From positions 1-62,166 of the forward strand of contig JBHIYN010000023.1 in the NCBI GenBank assembly GCA_041984235.1: a stretch of DNA of 62,166 nucleotides. The letters run 5' to 3'. Below the pieces are notes generated by a model, which was not told where the DNA came from, searched no databases, and saw only the letters and a list, made by a program, of their open reading frames with translations. Positions 1-8,972 of this stretch are shown piece by piece. The translations under genes were made by a program, and so were the position numbers. Every line of letters starts with the position of its first letter. Within the stretch, counting starts at the first letter, position 1. The stretch comes from JBHIYN01 sp041984235. GTDB lineage: Bacteria; Pseudomonadota; Gammaproteobacteria; Ga0077536.

Positions 1-197
1 CGTGCTACGCGGAGCGCAAGTTCGGCGGGGTGCAGGACGACGAGCTGCTGATCGCGCTGCCGCCGAGCTACCTGCCGGGAGTGGTGGCCGGGCTGGCGGC
101 GCTGGACCGCAACGGCCTGCGCTACCCGATCCCTAACCACGGCATCCAGAAGTCGCCGCTGGACAGCATCGAAACCAGCTACGGCCCGCGCACCTGA
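1..197 (+). CDS. C-terminal part of a DUF169-like protein (5' end outside window)
   Basis: An open frame enters from the left edge (first full codon at base 3) and ends at TGA 195-197, giving 64 residues. The readable tail has a CYAERKFGG segment, then a DDELLIALP segment and LPGVVAGL. This pattern of Cys/Arg, 'DDE' and 'VV.GL' near the C-terminus recalls DUF169 proteins, a family of unknown function often found in anaerobes and metabolic clusters. The assignment rests on a short stretch and is tentative. The gene ends 30 bp before the RidA gene on the same strand, so the two may be co-transcribed. Confidence 0.45.
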   Translation, partial: CYAERKFGGVQDDELLIALPPSYLPGVVAGLAALDRNGLRYPIPNHGIQKSPLDSIETSYGPRT

Positions 198-227
198 GCC
201 GCCGTAGCAGCGCGCGGAGGATCACGC

Positions 228-623
228 ATGGCACAACGCAGGGACATCATCCCGCCCGGGATGGAGAACATTTTCGAACGCTTCGGCTACGCGCCGGGCG
301 TGCTCGTCGACGATACCCTGTGGATCGCGGGGCAGGTCGGCCGCAACGCGCAGCTCGAGGTGGTCGCGGGCACCGAGGCACAGTTCGTGCAGGCCTTCGA
401 GAACGTGAAGAAGGTGCTGGACGCCGCCGGCGCCGGCTTCGACGACGTCGTCGAGATGGTCACCTACCACGTCGACATGCGTGATCTGCCGCTGTTCATG
501 ACGGTCAAGAACCGCTATTTCACCGGCCGCGTGCCGGCCTGGACCGGGGTCGGTGTGACCGCGCTGGCGATGCCGGGGCTGCTGGTGGAAATCAAGTGCC
601 AGGCGCGCCTGGGTACGCGCTAG
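228..623 (+). CDS. RidA/YjgF/UK114 family protein
   Basis: 131 residues, the usual length of the RidA (YjgF/YER057c/UK114) family of small trimeric cytosolic proteins. Canonical RidA hydrolyses reactive enamine/imine intermediates made by PLP enzymes. The sequence has the typical order: an early 'YAPGVLVDDTLWIAGQVG' strand-turn, a central amphipathic helix 'QAFENVKKVLDAAGAGFDDVV', and the C-terminal 'MPGLLVEIKCQA' strand. The substrate-carboxylate Arg seen in true RidA near the C-terminus is not obvious, so it may belong to a Rid subfamily of other function. A purine-rich GGAGGATC just upstream of ATG 228 is a good ribosome binding site. Confidence 0.85.
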   Translation: MAQRRDIIPPGMENIFERFGYAPGVLVDDTLWIAGQVGRNAQLEVVAGTEAQFVQAFENVKKVLDAAGAGFDDVVEMVTYHVDMRDLPLFMTVKNRYFTGRVPAWTGVGVTALAMPGLLVEIKCQARLGTR

Positions 624-720
624 GGCGGACTGCCGGCGGCTGCCGCGCCCATCGGGTATCATCCCTGCAGGGGTGGCCCGGTGCGCCCCGCCCGCTATCG
701 CGCAGGAGTACCGTCAACGC

Positions 721-1941
721 ATGAGCGAGGGCGCCGCAGCGCATGCCCTCGACCGCGAAGTCGCCACCGAGCAGCTTGTGCTGCTTTGCAGCAACGTGCG
801 CGCGTCGAACCTGCCGACCCTGCTGGTCGGCGCCCTGTATGCGGCCTTCTACACCCATTTCTCGGGGCTGACGGCGACCTGGGCCTGGTGCGGCGTGCTG
901 CTGGGCGTGATCGGCTGGCGCTGGTTGCTGCTGCGCGGCGCACCGGCCCGCCGCGAGGGGCTCTACCTCGCCCTGCTGGCCACCGGCGTGGTGTGGGGCG
1001 CGGCGCCCTTGCTGGTGCTGTGGCTGGCCGACGACGTCGCCGCGTTCACCGCGCTGCTGCTCGCCGCCGGCATCGCCATCGCCGCGTTCGGCTCCTACGG
1101 CGTCGACACCCGCGCCTGCGCCGCGGTGACCCTGCCGATCGGCGCGGCCATCGTCGCCATCAGCGCGCTCGGCGACAACCCGTCCTACTACGCCATCGCG
1201 GTCGCGCTGCCGCTGCTCTATGCCCACCAGTTCTTCGTCATGGCGCAGGCGCGCGGCGTGCTGGAGAACCAGATCCGGTTGCGCCTGGAGAACGCGGTGC
1301 TGGTGGAGGAGCTCAGCGCGCGCGCCGAGAAGACCTCGGCCGAGCTCGACCGCCGTCTCGAGACCGAGCGCATGCTGCGCGCCTCGCGCGACCGCGCCGA
1401 GCGCATGTCGGCCACCGACGGCATGACCGGGATCGCCAACCGGCGCTATTTCGACAAGCGCCTGGCCTCCGAGGTGTCGCGCGCGTTCCGTGACCGCACA
1501 CTGCTGTCGCTGGTCATCTGCGATATCGACTATTTCAAGCAGTTCAACGATTTGTATGGCCATCAGCAGGGCGACGAGTGCCTCAAGGCATTCGCCCGCG
1601 TGCTGCAGGCTTTCTGCCGCCGCGGCGGTGACCTGGCCGCGCGCATCGGCGGGGAGGAGTTTGCGCTGCTGCTGCCGACCACCGATCATGCGGCAGCGAT
1701 GAATCTCGCCGAGCAGGCGCGCGCCGCCTTCGACGAGCTCGCGGTGCCGCACGAGGGCTCGCGCGTGAAAGGCAACGCGACCGCTAGCTTCGGCGTGGCG
1801 ACGGTGATGCCGGACGCGCTGGAGGCGGGCGAAGCGCTGCTCGGCAACGCCGACAAGGCGCTCTACCTCGGCAAGGAGCGCGGGCGTAACTGCGTGGTGA
1901 GTGAGACCGAGATCGAGGACGATGCCGTTGCCGCCGGCTGA
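721..1941 (+). CDS. Membrane-anchored diguanylate cyclase (GGDEF)
   Basis: 406 residues if translated from ATG 721, which has an AGGAG at 704-708; a longer GTG start at 673 is possible but adds a non-hydrophobic stretch. Residues about 30-190 form five or six hydrophobic segments with no recognised sensor fold, followed by a short coiled-coil linker. The C-terminal GGDEF domain makes cyclic di-GMP from two GTP. The active-site signature reads GGEEF at about residues 310-314, preceded five residues earlier by RGGD, an intact RxxD inhibitory site. The enzyme should therefore be active and feedback-inhibited by c-di-GMP. The lone gene lies between ridA and fadE with no obvious partner. Confidence 0.92.
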   Translation: MSEGAAAHALDREVATEQLVLLCSNVRASNLPTLLVGALYAAFYTHFSGLTATWAWCGVLLGVIGWRWLLLRGAPARREGLYLALLATGVVWGAAPLLVLWLADDVAAFTALLLAAGIAIAAFGSYGVDTRACAAVTLPIGAAIVAISALGDNPSYYAIAVALPLLYAHQFFVMAQARGVLENQIRLRLENAVLVEELSARAEKTSAELDRRLETERMLRASRDRAERMSATDGMTGIANRRYFDKRLASEVSRAFRDRTLLSLVICDIDYFKQFNDLYGHQQGDECLKAFARVLQAFCRRGGDLAARIGGEEFALLLPTTDHAAAMNLAEQARAAFDELAVPHEGSRVKGNATASFGVATVMPDALEAGEALLGNADKALYLGKERGRNCVVSETEIEDDAVAAG

Positions 1942-2016
1942 ACCACACCGCACCGGCGGCACCCTAACCGCGCGCCGGCGGCCACGCGCCGCGCGCGTCA
2001 AACCAGGAGATCGACG

Positions 2017-4482
2017 ATGAATTTCTTGTTCTTGCTGCTGGCCCTGCTCGCGGGTTGCGGGGTGCTCGCCTACCTGCGCGCGCCGCTGTTGCTGGCGACC
2101 GCCGCCATCGGGCTCGGCCTGCTGGTGCTGGGCAACGCGGCCCACGGCTTTCTTTCCGGGCTGCTGATGGCCCTGGCCTGGCTGGGCTGGGCCGGGCTCG
2201 CGGCGCTGAACGTCACCGCGCTGCGCCAGCGCTACCTCAGCGCGCCGGCGCTGGCCTTCTTCCGCAAGGCGCTGCCGGCGATGTCGCAGACCGAACGCGA
2301 CGCGCTGGACGCCGGCACGGTGTGGTGGGATGCCGAGCTCTTCGGCGGCGCGCCGGCCTGGCAGCGCCTGCTGGAGCAGCCGGCACCCCGCCTCAGCAAG
2401 GAAGAGCAGGCCTTTCTCGATGGTCCGGTCGAGCAGCTCTGCGAGATGGCCGACGAGTGGCAGCTCGCGCGCGAGCACGGCGATCTCACACCGGAGATGT
2501 GGCGCCTGATCAAGGACCGCGGATTCCTTGGCATCATCATTCCGAAGGCCTTCGGCGGCCTCGAGTTCTCGGCCGTCGCACATTCCCAGATCATGCTCAA
2601 GCTGGCCTCGCGCTCCGGTACCACCGCGGTGTGCTGCATGGTGCCGAACTCGCTCGGCCCGGCCGAGCTGCTGCTGCGCTACGGCACCGAGGCGCAGAAG
2701 AACCACTACCTGCCGCGGCTCGCCGCGGGCGACGAGATCCCGTGCTTCGCGCTGACCAATCCGCATGCCGGCTCCGACGCGGCGAGCATTCCTGATTACG
2801 GCGTGGTGTGCGAGGGCGAGCACGAAGGCCGCCGCGTGCTCGGCATTCGCGTCACCTGGGAGAAGCGCTACATCACGCTCGCCCCGGTGGCGACCCTGCT
2901 CGGGCTCGCCTTCCGCCTGCACGACCCGGACGGCCTGCTCGGCGGCGCCGAGGACGTCGGCATCACCCTGGCGCTGGTGCCCACCGATCATCCCGGGGTC
3001 GAGATCGGGCGGCGCCACTATCCCGCGCGCCAGCCGTTCCCCAACGGCCCGACCTCGGGCAGGGACGTGTTCATTCCGCTCGACTGGGTCATCGGCGGGC
3101 GCGAGCGCTGCGGTGACGGCTGGCGCATGCTCATGAACTGCCTCGCCGCCGGCCGCGCCATCTCGCTGCCGGCCTCGAGCACGGCGGGCCTCAAGGTGTG
3201 CGCCGAGACGACCGGTGCCTACGCGCGCGTGCGCCGCCAGTTCAACCTGCCGCTGCACCGCTTCGAAGGGGTGCAGGAGGCGATGGCGCGGATCGCCGCC
3301 AACACCTACCTGGTCGACGCCGCCAGGCTGGTGACGGCCGGTGCGCTCGATGCCGGCGAGGAGCCGGCAGTGCTGTCGGCGGTGCTCAAGTACCAGGCCA
3401 CCGAGCGCATGCGCGCGAGCATCAACGACGCCATGGACGTGCATGGCGGGCGTGCGATCTGTGACGGGCCGTCGAACTACCTGTTCCACCCCTACATGTC
3501 GGCGCCGGTGGCGATCACGGTGGAGGGCGCGAATATCCTCACTCGCTCGCTGATCATCTTCGGGCAGGGTGCGCTGCGCTGTCACCCGTGGCTGCTGAAG
3601 GAGATGGCCGCGGCCGGCGAGGCCAACCCGGACGAAGCCCTGCGCCGCTTCGACACGGCGTTCATGGGGCACGCGGGTCACGTGCTGACCAACCTCGCGC
3701 GCGCCGCGTTCGGCAATCTCACCGGCGGCATGCTCGGCAGCGATCCCTCTATCGGCGAGAGCAACTACTGGTATGCCCAGATCGAGCGCGCCAGCGCCTC
3801 CTTCGCGATCGTGGCGGACTGTGCGCTGGCGCAGCTCGGCGGCGGCTTCAAGCGCCGCGAAATGCTGTCCGGCCGCTTCGCCGACATTCTCAGCGAGCTG
3901 TACCTCGCCAGCGCCGCGCTCAAGCATTTCGAGAACGGCGGGCGCCAGTCCGGCGAGCTGCCGCTGCTCGAGTACGCGCTGCGCGAAAGCCTGTACACGG
4001 TGCAGCAGCGCCTCGACGAGATCCTGGCCAACCTGCCGCAGCGCACCGGCGCGTGGCTGCTGCGTCGCGTGGTGTTCCCCTATGGTCGGCGCTGGCGGCG
4101 CGCCGACGACGAGCTCACGCGCACGGTGGCAACCCGGCTCGCCGAGTCGCCCGAGCTGCGTGAACGCCTGACGGCCGGCATCTACCGCAACGACGCCGCC
4201 GACGACGCCATCGGCTGCCTGGCGCATGCCTTCCGTCTCGGTCAGCAATGCGACGGCCTGGTGCGGCGCCTGCGCGACGCCCAGCGTGGCGGCACGCTGC
4301 GCGCCTGGGGTGACGACCTGCCGGGCGCCGCGTGCGCGGCCGGCATCGTGTCCGAAACCGAGGCCGAGCAGCTGCGCGCCTGGGAGCGTGCCGTGCGGCG
4401 CGCCATCGACGTCGACGACTTCGAGGCGCGCGAGCTGTGGCCGGCCGCGCTGGGCGCCGGACGCGAGGCCGATGCAGCCTGA
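2017..4482 (+). CDS. fadE: FadE-type acyl-CoA dehydrogenase
   Basis: 821 residues, close to the 814 of E. coli FadE, and collinear with it throughout by inspection. It catalyses the first, FAD-dependent step of fatty-acid beta-oxidation on acyl-CoA. The N-terminus has two hydrophobic segments (residues 1-45 and about 48-65) like FadE, which associates with the inner membrane. The dehydrogenase core follows (e.g. 'GFLGIIIPKAFGGLEFSA', 'NSLGPAELLLRYGT', 'EGANILTRS'). The C-terminal third matches the DUF1974 extension specific to FadE. The start has a clear AGGAGAT nine bases upstream. Its stop overlaps the start of the Nudix gene by 11 bp, so the two are co-translated. Confidence 0.95.
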   Translation: MNFLFLLLALLAGCGVLAYLRAPLLLATAAIGLGLLVLGNAAHGFLSGLLMALAWLGWAGLAALNVTALRQRYLSAPALAFFRKALPAMSQTERDALDAGTVWWDAELFGGAPAWQRLLEQPAPRLSKEEQAFLDGPVEQLCEMADEWQLAREHGDLTPEMWRLIKDRGFLGIIIPKAFGGLEFSAVAHSQIMLKLASRSGTTAVCCMVPNSLGPAELLLRYGTEAQKNHYLPRLAAGDEIPCFALTNPHAGSDAASIPDYGVVCEGEHEGRRVLGIRVTWEKRYITLAPVATLLGLAFRLHDPDGLLGGAEDVGITLALVPTDHPGVEIGRRHYPARQPFPNGPTSGRDVFIPLDWVIGGRERCGDGWRMLMNCLAAGRAISLPASSTAGLKVCAETTGAYARVRRQFNLPLHRFEGVQEAMARIAANTYLVDAARLVTAGALDAGEEPAVLSAVLKYQATERMRASINDAMDVHGGRAICDGPSNYLFHPYMSAPVAITVEGANILTRSLIIFGQGALRCHPWLLKEMAAAGEANPDEALRRFDTAFMGHAGHVLTNLARAAFGNLTGGMLGSDPSIGESNYWYAQIERASASFAIVADCALAQLGGGFKRREMLSGRFADILSELYLASAALKHFENGGRQSGELPLLEYALRESLYTVQQRLDEILANLPQRTGAWLLRRVVFPYGRRWRRADDELTRTVATRLAESPELRERLTAGIYRNDAADDAIGCLAHAFRLGQQCDGLVRRLRDAQRGGTLRAWGDDLPGAACAAGIVSETEAEQLRAWERAVRRAIDVDDFEARELWPAALGAGREADAA

Positions 4483-4993
4483 AGCCGTCGGCGACGCGGA
4501 CGAGCTGCTCGACGTCGTCGACGCCGGCAACCGCGTGGTCGGCGCCGCGTCGCGCGCCGAGGTGCACCGGCAGCGCCTGCGGCACCGTGCGGTGCACGTG
4601 CTGGTGCTGCGCACCGACGGTGCGGTCTTCGTGCAGCGCCGCGCCGAGCACAAGGAGTGCGCGCCCGGCCTGTGGGACACCTCGGCGGCCGGCCACGTCG
4701 GCCACGGCGAAAGCTATGCGGCGGCCGCACCGCGCGAGCTGGCCGAAGAGCTCGGCCTGCACGGCGAGTGCCTGGTCGAGGTCGGGCAGCTGCCGGCCGG
4801 GCCGGACACCGGTAACGAGTTCGTGCGCGTGTATCGCTGCGTGACCCAGGCCGAGCCGCGCCCTGATGCGCACGAGATTGCCGCGTCCGGCTGGTTCACG
4901 CCGGCCGCGCTGACGGCGTGGATGGGGCGCGAGCCGCAGGCCTTCACGGCCGTGTTCCGCACCATCTTCGCGCGCTACGCGGCAACGCCATGA
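4472..4993 (+). CDS. Nudix hydrolase (IPP-isomerase-like branch)
   Basis: 173 residues from ATG 4472, which lies inside the fadE 3' end. The Nudix box is perfect (G-x5-E-x7-REL-AEE-LGL, about residues 70-92), so divalent-metal-dependent pyrophosphate hydrolysis is expected. The 'LDVVDAGNRVVGAASRAEVHRQRLRHRAVHVLV' type N-terminus resembles the YfcD/isopentenyl-diphosphate-isomerase-like Nudix branch, whose natural substrates are often unknown. It ends in a 4-bp ATGA overlap with the downstream response regulator, placing fadE, this gene and uvrY in one tight run. Confidence 0.88.
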   Translation: MQPEAVGDADELLDVVDAGNRVVGAASRAEVHRQRLRHRAVHVLVLRTDGAVFVQRRAEHKECAPGLWDTSAAGHVGHGESYAAAAPRELAEELGLHGECLVEVGQLPAGPDTGNEFVRVYRCVTQAEPRPDAHEIAASGWFTPAALTAWMGREPQAFTAVFRTIFARYAATP

Positions 4994-5643
4994 TCCGCAT
5001 CCTGGTGGTCGACGATCAGCGCCTGGTGCGGCGCTGTATCTGCGCGCGGCTGAACGCGGTCGCCGGGTTCGAGGTCGCGGCCGAGGCGGCGAGCGGCGAG
5101 CAGGCCCGCGAGATCGCGCGCGGCGCCGAGTTCGACGTCATCCTGATGGATCTCAACATGCCCGGGATCGGCGGCCTGGAAGCGACCCGGCGGCTGATGT
5201 CGCTCAATCCCGGCCTGCGCATCATCGGGCTGTCGATGTACGTCAGCGGACCGTTCCCGCGCCAGTTCCTGCGCGCCGGCGGCGCCGGCTACGTGAGCAA
5301 GAACGCCGACACCGAGGAACTGGTCGAGGCCATCCGCCGGGTGCATGCCGGGGAGTGCTACATCAGCAGCGACGTCGCCCAGAACATCGCGGTCAGCGAT
5401 TCGCTGATGGTCCGCCGCAACGGCGTCGATGCGCTGTCACGGCGCGAGATGCAGGTCCTGCAGCACATCGCCAACGGGCTCTCGCCCGATGACATCGCCG
5501 CGCAGCTCAGTCTCAGCGTGAAGACCGTAGCGCACCACCGCCGCCACCTGCTGAGCAAGCTCGGTGCGCGCAACGACGTCCAGCTCGCGACCATCGCGCG
5601 CGACCAGGGCCTGGCCGACGCCGATACCGTGCCCGCCACCTGA
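4990..5643 (+). CDS. uvrY: UvrY/GacA-family LuxR-type response regulator
   Basis: 217 residues. The N-terminal receiver starts 'MIRILVVDDQ' with the phosphoryl-acceptor Asp in 'VILMDLNMPG' (about residue 54), the conserved T/S position in 'IGLSMY' and Lys in 'YVSKNAD'. The C-terminal LuxR/NarL helix-turn-helix ('LSRREMQVLQHIANGLS...AAQLSLSVKTVAHHRRHLLSKL') binds DNA. In Gammaproteobacteria this protein is phosphorylated by BarA/GacS and activates small RNAs that titrate CsrA/RsmA. The position immediately before uvrC and pgsA is the classical uvrY/gacA location and supports the name; no cognate kinase is in the window. It starts by ATGA overlap with the Nudix gene. Confidence 0.9.
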   Translation: MIRILVVDDQRLVRRCICARLNAVAGFEVAAEAASGEQAREIARGAEFDVILMDLNMPGIGGLEATRRLMSLNPGLRIIGLSMYVSGPFPRQFLRAGGAGYVSKNADTEELVEAIRRVHAGECYISSDVAQNIAVSDSLMVRRNGVDALSRREMQVLQHIANGLSPDDIAAQLSLSVKTVAHHRRHLLSKLGARNDVQLATIARDQGLADADTVPAT

Positions 5644-5694
5644 GTGCGCCGCGCGGCTCGCCGCGGACCCGGTCAGCCCGTATGATCGCGGCCG

Positions 5695-6354
5695 ATGAAG
5701 CCGGCCGCAGCCACCGCTGAATTCGATCCCCGCTGCACGCGCTGCCCGCGGCTGGTCGCGCTGCTCGACGAGGTGCGCCGGCGCCACCCGGATTACCACG
5801 CCGCGCCGGTCGCGCCGTTCGGCCCGCGACAGGCGCGGCTGCTGGTGGTCGGCCTGGCCCCCGGCATGCACGGCGCCAACGCCAGCGGGCGGCCCTTCAC
5901 CGGCGACCATGCCGGGATCCTGCTCTACGCGACCCTGCATCGCTACGGTTTTGCCAGCGCCGCGGTGGCCAGCGCGGCCGACGACGGCCTGACCCTGTCC
6001 GATTGCCGCATCACCAACGCGGTCAAGTGCCTGCCGCCGGCCAACAAGCCGAGCGGGGCGGAGGTGCGCAACTGCCGCGACTACCTCGCCGCCGATCTCG
6101 CGCGGGTGCCGGCGGGCGGCGTGGTGCTGGCGCTGGGTCGCGTCGCCCACGACGCGGTGCTCGCCGCGCTCGGCCTGCGGCGCGCCGCGTACACCTTCGC
6201 CCACGGCGCCGAGCACGTCCTGCCGGGCGCGCGCACGCTGCTCGATTCCTACCATTGCAGCCGCTACAACACGCAGACGCGCCGCCTCACCGAACCGATG
6301 TTCGCCGCGGTCTTCGCCCGCGCGCGGTCGCTGCTGACGCAGGCCGCGGCATGA
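5695..6354 (+). CDS. Family 5 (UDGb) uracil-DNA glycosylase, Fe-S type
   Basis: 219 residues. Motif 1 reads 'GLAPGMHGANASGRPFTGD' (about residues 54-72), which is the family 5 (UDGb) signature, and motif 2 is in 'DSYHCSRYNTQT'. Cysteines at 'CTRCPR', 'NAVKC' and 'RNC' match the 4Fe-4S ligands of the Fe-S uracil glycosylases. The family excises uracil and other deaminated bases, including hypoxanthine, from DNA. It ends in a 4-bp overlap with uvrC, so base excision and nucleotide excision functions are translationally coupled. The gene is an insertion relative to the E. coli uvrY-uvrC order. A TATGAT at 5679-5684 could be its own -10 element. Confidence 0.88.
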   Translation: MKPAAATAEFDPRCTRCPRLVALLDEVRRRHPDYHAAPVAPFGPRQARLLVVGLAPGMHGANASGRPFTGDHAGILLYATLHRYGFASAAVASAADDGLTLSDCRITNAVKCLPPANKPSGAEVRNCRDYLAADLARVPAGGVVLALGRVAHDAVLAALGLRRAAYTFAHGAEHVLPGARTLLDSYHCSRYNTQTRRLTEPMFAAVFARARSLLTQAAA

Positions 6355-8192
6355 GCGAGGTCGACGAGCGGATGGAAGCGCTGCGTGCGGCCTGCCGCGA
6401 GCTGCCCAACCTGCCCGGCGTCTATCGCATGCTCGATGCCCGCCAGCAGGTCATCTACGTCGGCAAGGCGCGCAACCTGCGCAAGCGCGTGAGCTCCTAC
6501 TTCAACCGTCTCAGCGGGCAGACCGCCAAGGTCCACGCCATGGTCGCCGGCGTGGAGCGCTTCGAGGTCACCGTCACCGCCAACGAGAACGAAGCGCTGA
6601 TCCTGGAGAGCAACCTGATCAAGGACCTGCGCCCGCGCTACAACGTGGTGCTGCGCGACGACAAGTCCTACCCCTACATCCACGCCGATCTCGAACAGGC
6701 CTTCCCGCGCCTGCGTTTTCACCGTGGCGCGCGCAGCGGCAAGGGGCGTTACTTCGGCCCGTTCCCGAATGCGGGCGCAGTGCGCCAGACGCTCAACCTG
6801 CTGCAGAAGCTGTTCCTCATCCGCCAGTGCGAGGACAGCTTCTTCTCCAACCGCAGCCGGCCCTGCCTGCAATACCAGATCAACCGCTGCACGGCGCCCT
6901 GCGTCGGCCTGATCTCGGCGGCAGACTACGCGGCCGACGTGCGCCACGCGCTGATGTTCCTGGAAGGGCGCGACGAGGAGGTCATCGACTACCTCGTGCA
7001 GCAGATGGAGCAGGCTTCCGAGGCCCTGGAGTTCGAACGCGCCGCGCGCATCCGCGACCAGATCACCAGCCTCAAGCGGGTCCAGCTGGAGCAGAACGTG
7101 GCCGGCACGCAGGGCGATTTCGACGTCGTCGCCGCTGCCGTGCGCAACGGCGTCGGCTGCGTGCAGGTGTTTTTCGTGCGTCACGGGCGCATGCTCGGCA
7201 ACAAGGCGTTCTATCCCGCGCACACCAGCGACGCGAGCAGTGCGGAGGTGCTGGAGGCCTTCGTCCCGCAGTTCTACCTGGCCGAGCACCGCGACCGCGA
7301 GGTGCCGCGAGACATCATTCTCAGCGAGCCGATCGGCGACGCGGCATGGCTGGCCGAGACGCTCTCGCAGCGTTGCGGGCGGCGCGTCGGGGTGCGCGAC
7401 TCGGTGCGTGGAGAGCGCGCCAAGTGGGTGCGCATGGCGAGCGAGAACGCGCTGCTCGCCGTCGACCAGCGCCTCTCGACCGAAGCCGACCAGCTCGAGC
7501 GCATCACGGCGCTGACCACGGCCCTGCGCCGCGAGCAGCCGGTCGAGCGCATCGAGTGCTTCGACATTTCCCACCTCGGCGGCGAATCGACCGTGGCGTC
7601 CTGCGTGGTGTTCGATCAGAATGGGCCGCGCAAGGCCGATTACCGCAAGTTCAACATCAAGGCCGCGCGCGGCGGAGACGACTATGCCGCCATGCACGAA
7701 GCCCTGGAACGCCGCTACAGCCGGCTCAAGCGCGAGGACGGCCAGATGCCCGACATCCTGCTCATCGACGGTGGCAAGGGCCAGGTCGCGCAGGCCGTGG
7801 ACGTGCTCGGCGAGCTGCAGATCGAGGAGGTCACCGTGATCGGCATCGCCAAGGGCACCACGCGCAAGCCCGGGCTCGAGACCCTGCTGCTGCACGACGG
7901 CGAGCGCGCCTATCGCCTGGCGGCCGATTCGCCCGCGCTGCACCTGCTGCAGCACGTGCGCGACGAGGCGCATCGTTTCGCCATCGAGGCGCATCGGCGC
8001 TCGCGGGCCAGGAGCCGCAGCCGTTCGCCGCTGGAGCAGATTGCGGGTGTCGGCGCCAAGCGCCGCCAGCGCCTGATGCAGCATTTCGGTGGCCTGCAGG
8101 GCATCAGCCGCGCCGGCGTCGACGACCTGCGGCGGGTGCCGGGGATCAGCCGCGAGCTGGCCCAGCGCATCTACGACGTCATGCACGACTGA
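6351..8192 (+). CDS. uvrC: UvrABC excinuclease subunit C
   Basis: 613 residues (E. coli UvrC has 610). The N-terminal GIY-YIG nuclease domain ('LPGVYRML...VIYVGKARNLRKRVSSYF', about residues 17-48) makes the 3' incision. A cysteine-rich patch and a UVR domain follow ('EALEFERAARIRDQI', about 225-240). The RNase H-like C-terminal nuclease making the 5' incision starts around 380 ('ECFDISHLGG', 'DILLIDGGKGQ'), and a helix-hairpin-helix pair lies at the end ('IAGVGAKRRQRLMQHFGG'). The start ATG 6351 overlaps the UDG stop. The pairing with pgsA downstream is the conserved operon. Confidence 0.97.
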   Translation: MSEVDERMEALRAACRELPNLPGVYRMLDARQQVIYVGKARNLRKRVSSYFNRLSGQTAKVHAMVAGVERFEVTVTANENEALILESNLIKDLRPRYNVVLRDDKSYPYIHADLEQAFPRLRFHRGARSGKGRYFGPFPNAGAVRQTLNLLQKLFLIRQCEDSFFSNRSRPCLQYQINRCTAPCVGLISAADYAADVRHALMFLEGRDEEVIDYLVQQMEQASEALEFERAARIRDQITSLKRVQLEQNVAGTQGDFDVVAAAVRNGVGCVQVFFVRHGRMLGNKAFYPAHTSDASSAEVLEAFVPQFYLAEHRDREVPRDIILSEPIGDAAWLAETLSQRCGRRVGVRDSVRGERAKWVRMASENALLAVDQRLSTEADQLERITALTTALRREQPVERIECFDISHLGGESTVASCVVFDQNGPRKADYRKFNIKAARGGDDYAAMHEALERRYSRLKREDGQMPDILLIDGGKGQVAQAVDVLGELQIEEVTVIGIAKGTTRKPGLETLLLHDGERAYRLAADSPALHLLQHVRDEAHRFAIEAHRRSRARSRSRSPLEQIAGVGAKRRQRLMQHFGGLQGISRAGVDDLRRVPGISRELAQRIYDVMHD

Positions 8193-8207
8193 GCGCGGCG
8201 CGCGGCC

Positions 8208-8765
8208 ATGCTGACCCTACCCAACCTGCTCACCCTGCTGCGGATCGCCATGATCCCCTGCTTCGTGGTGGTGTTCTACCTGCCGTGGCGGCATGCCGCG
8301 GTCAGCGCGGCCGCGATCTTCGGCGCCGCGGCCCTGACCGACTGGCTCGACGGCTACCTCGCGCGGCGCCTCGACCAGAGCTCCGCGCTTGGCGCCTTCC
8401 TCGACCCGGTGGCCGACAAGCTGATGGTCGCGGTGGTGCTGGTGGTGCTGCTGCAGGCGCGACCGGCGCTGTGGCTGGCGCTGCCGGCGGCGGTCATCAT
8501 CGGGCGCGAGATCACGGTCTCGGCGCTGCGCGAGTGGATGGCCGAGATCGGGGCCCGGCGCAAGGTCGCGGTGAGCTGGCTGGGCAAGGTCAAGACCACC
8601 CTGCAGATGATCGCGCTGGTGCTGTTGATCCTGGCCGCGGCGCCCGCCGCGCCGGCGCCGTTGGCGTTGCTGGGTGCGGCCCTGCTGTACCTCGCCACCG
8701 TGTTGACGCTGTGGTCGATGATCGCCTACCTGCGCCTCGCCTGGCCCGATTTGAGGGAATCCTGA
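8208..8765 (+). CDS. pgsA: CDP-diacylglycerol--glycerol-3-phosphate 3-phosphatidyltransferase
   Basis: 185 residues, all-helical inner-membrane enzyme with about five hydrophobic segments. It makes phosphatidylglycerol phosphate, the committed step to PG and cardiolipin. The CDP-alcohol phosphotransferase signature D-x2-DG-x2-AR-x8-G-x3-D-x3-D is complete ('DWLDGYLARRL...LGAFLDPVADK', about residues 45-69). It follows uvrC by 15 bp and precedes the tRNA-Gly/Cys/Leu cluster, the same order as in E. coli. Confidence 0.96.
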   Translation: MLTLPNLLTLLRIAMIPCFVVVFYLPWRHAAVSAAAIFGAAALTDWLDGYLARRLDQSSALGAFLDPVADKLMVAVVLVVLLQARPALWLALPAAVIIGREITVSALREWMAEIGARRKVAVSWLGKVKTTLQMIALVLLILAAAPAAPAPLALLGAALLYLATVLTLWSMIAYLRLAWPDLRES

Positions 8766-8781
8766 GCCGCCGGCGGATTTC

Positions 8782-8809
8782 TTGACAGCCCGGTCGCCGC
8801 GGCTACAAT
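8782..8809 (+). promoter_or_regulatory. Sigma-70 promoter of the tRNA cluster
   Basis: A consensus -35 TTGACA at 8782-8787 is followed after 16 bp by TACAAT at 8804-8809. The GC-rich stretch after the -10 is typical of stringently controlled stable-RNA promoters. It sits 72 bp upstream of the first tRNA. Confidence 0.85.
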
Positions 8810-8880
8810 GGCGCTCCGGTCGCGGGCGCGCAGTCGTGACCGCATGGTGCCGGACTCGCCCGGCGCGCAGACCGGACAGC

Positions 8881-8956
8881 GCGGGAATAGCTCAGTTGGT
8901 AGAGCACAACCTTGCCAAGGTTGGGGTCGCCGGTTCGAATCCGGTTTCCCGCTCCA
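8881..8956 (+). tRNA. tRNA-Gly(GCC)
   Basis: 76-nt cloverleaf. The acceptor stem GCGGGAA pairs with TTCCCGC, the anticodon loop reads TTGCCAA (GCC, glycine), the T-arm contains GGTTCGAATCC, and the 3' CCA is encoded at 8954-8956. It corresponds to glyW in the E. coli order. Confidence 0.98.
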
Positions 8957-8972
8957 GTCCCGGCGCCTGCCG

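Noticed and set aside
592..4680. Very long minus-strand ORF (1362 codons) opposite RidA, GGDEF and fadE
   Set aside because: It has no recognisable domain and a composition of His/Arg/Gln/Gly-rich shadow translation typical of antisense frames in GC-rich genes; the plus-strand genes are clear.
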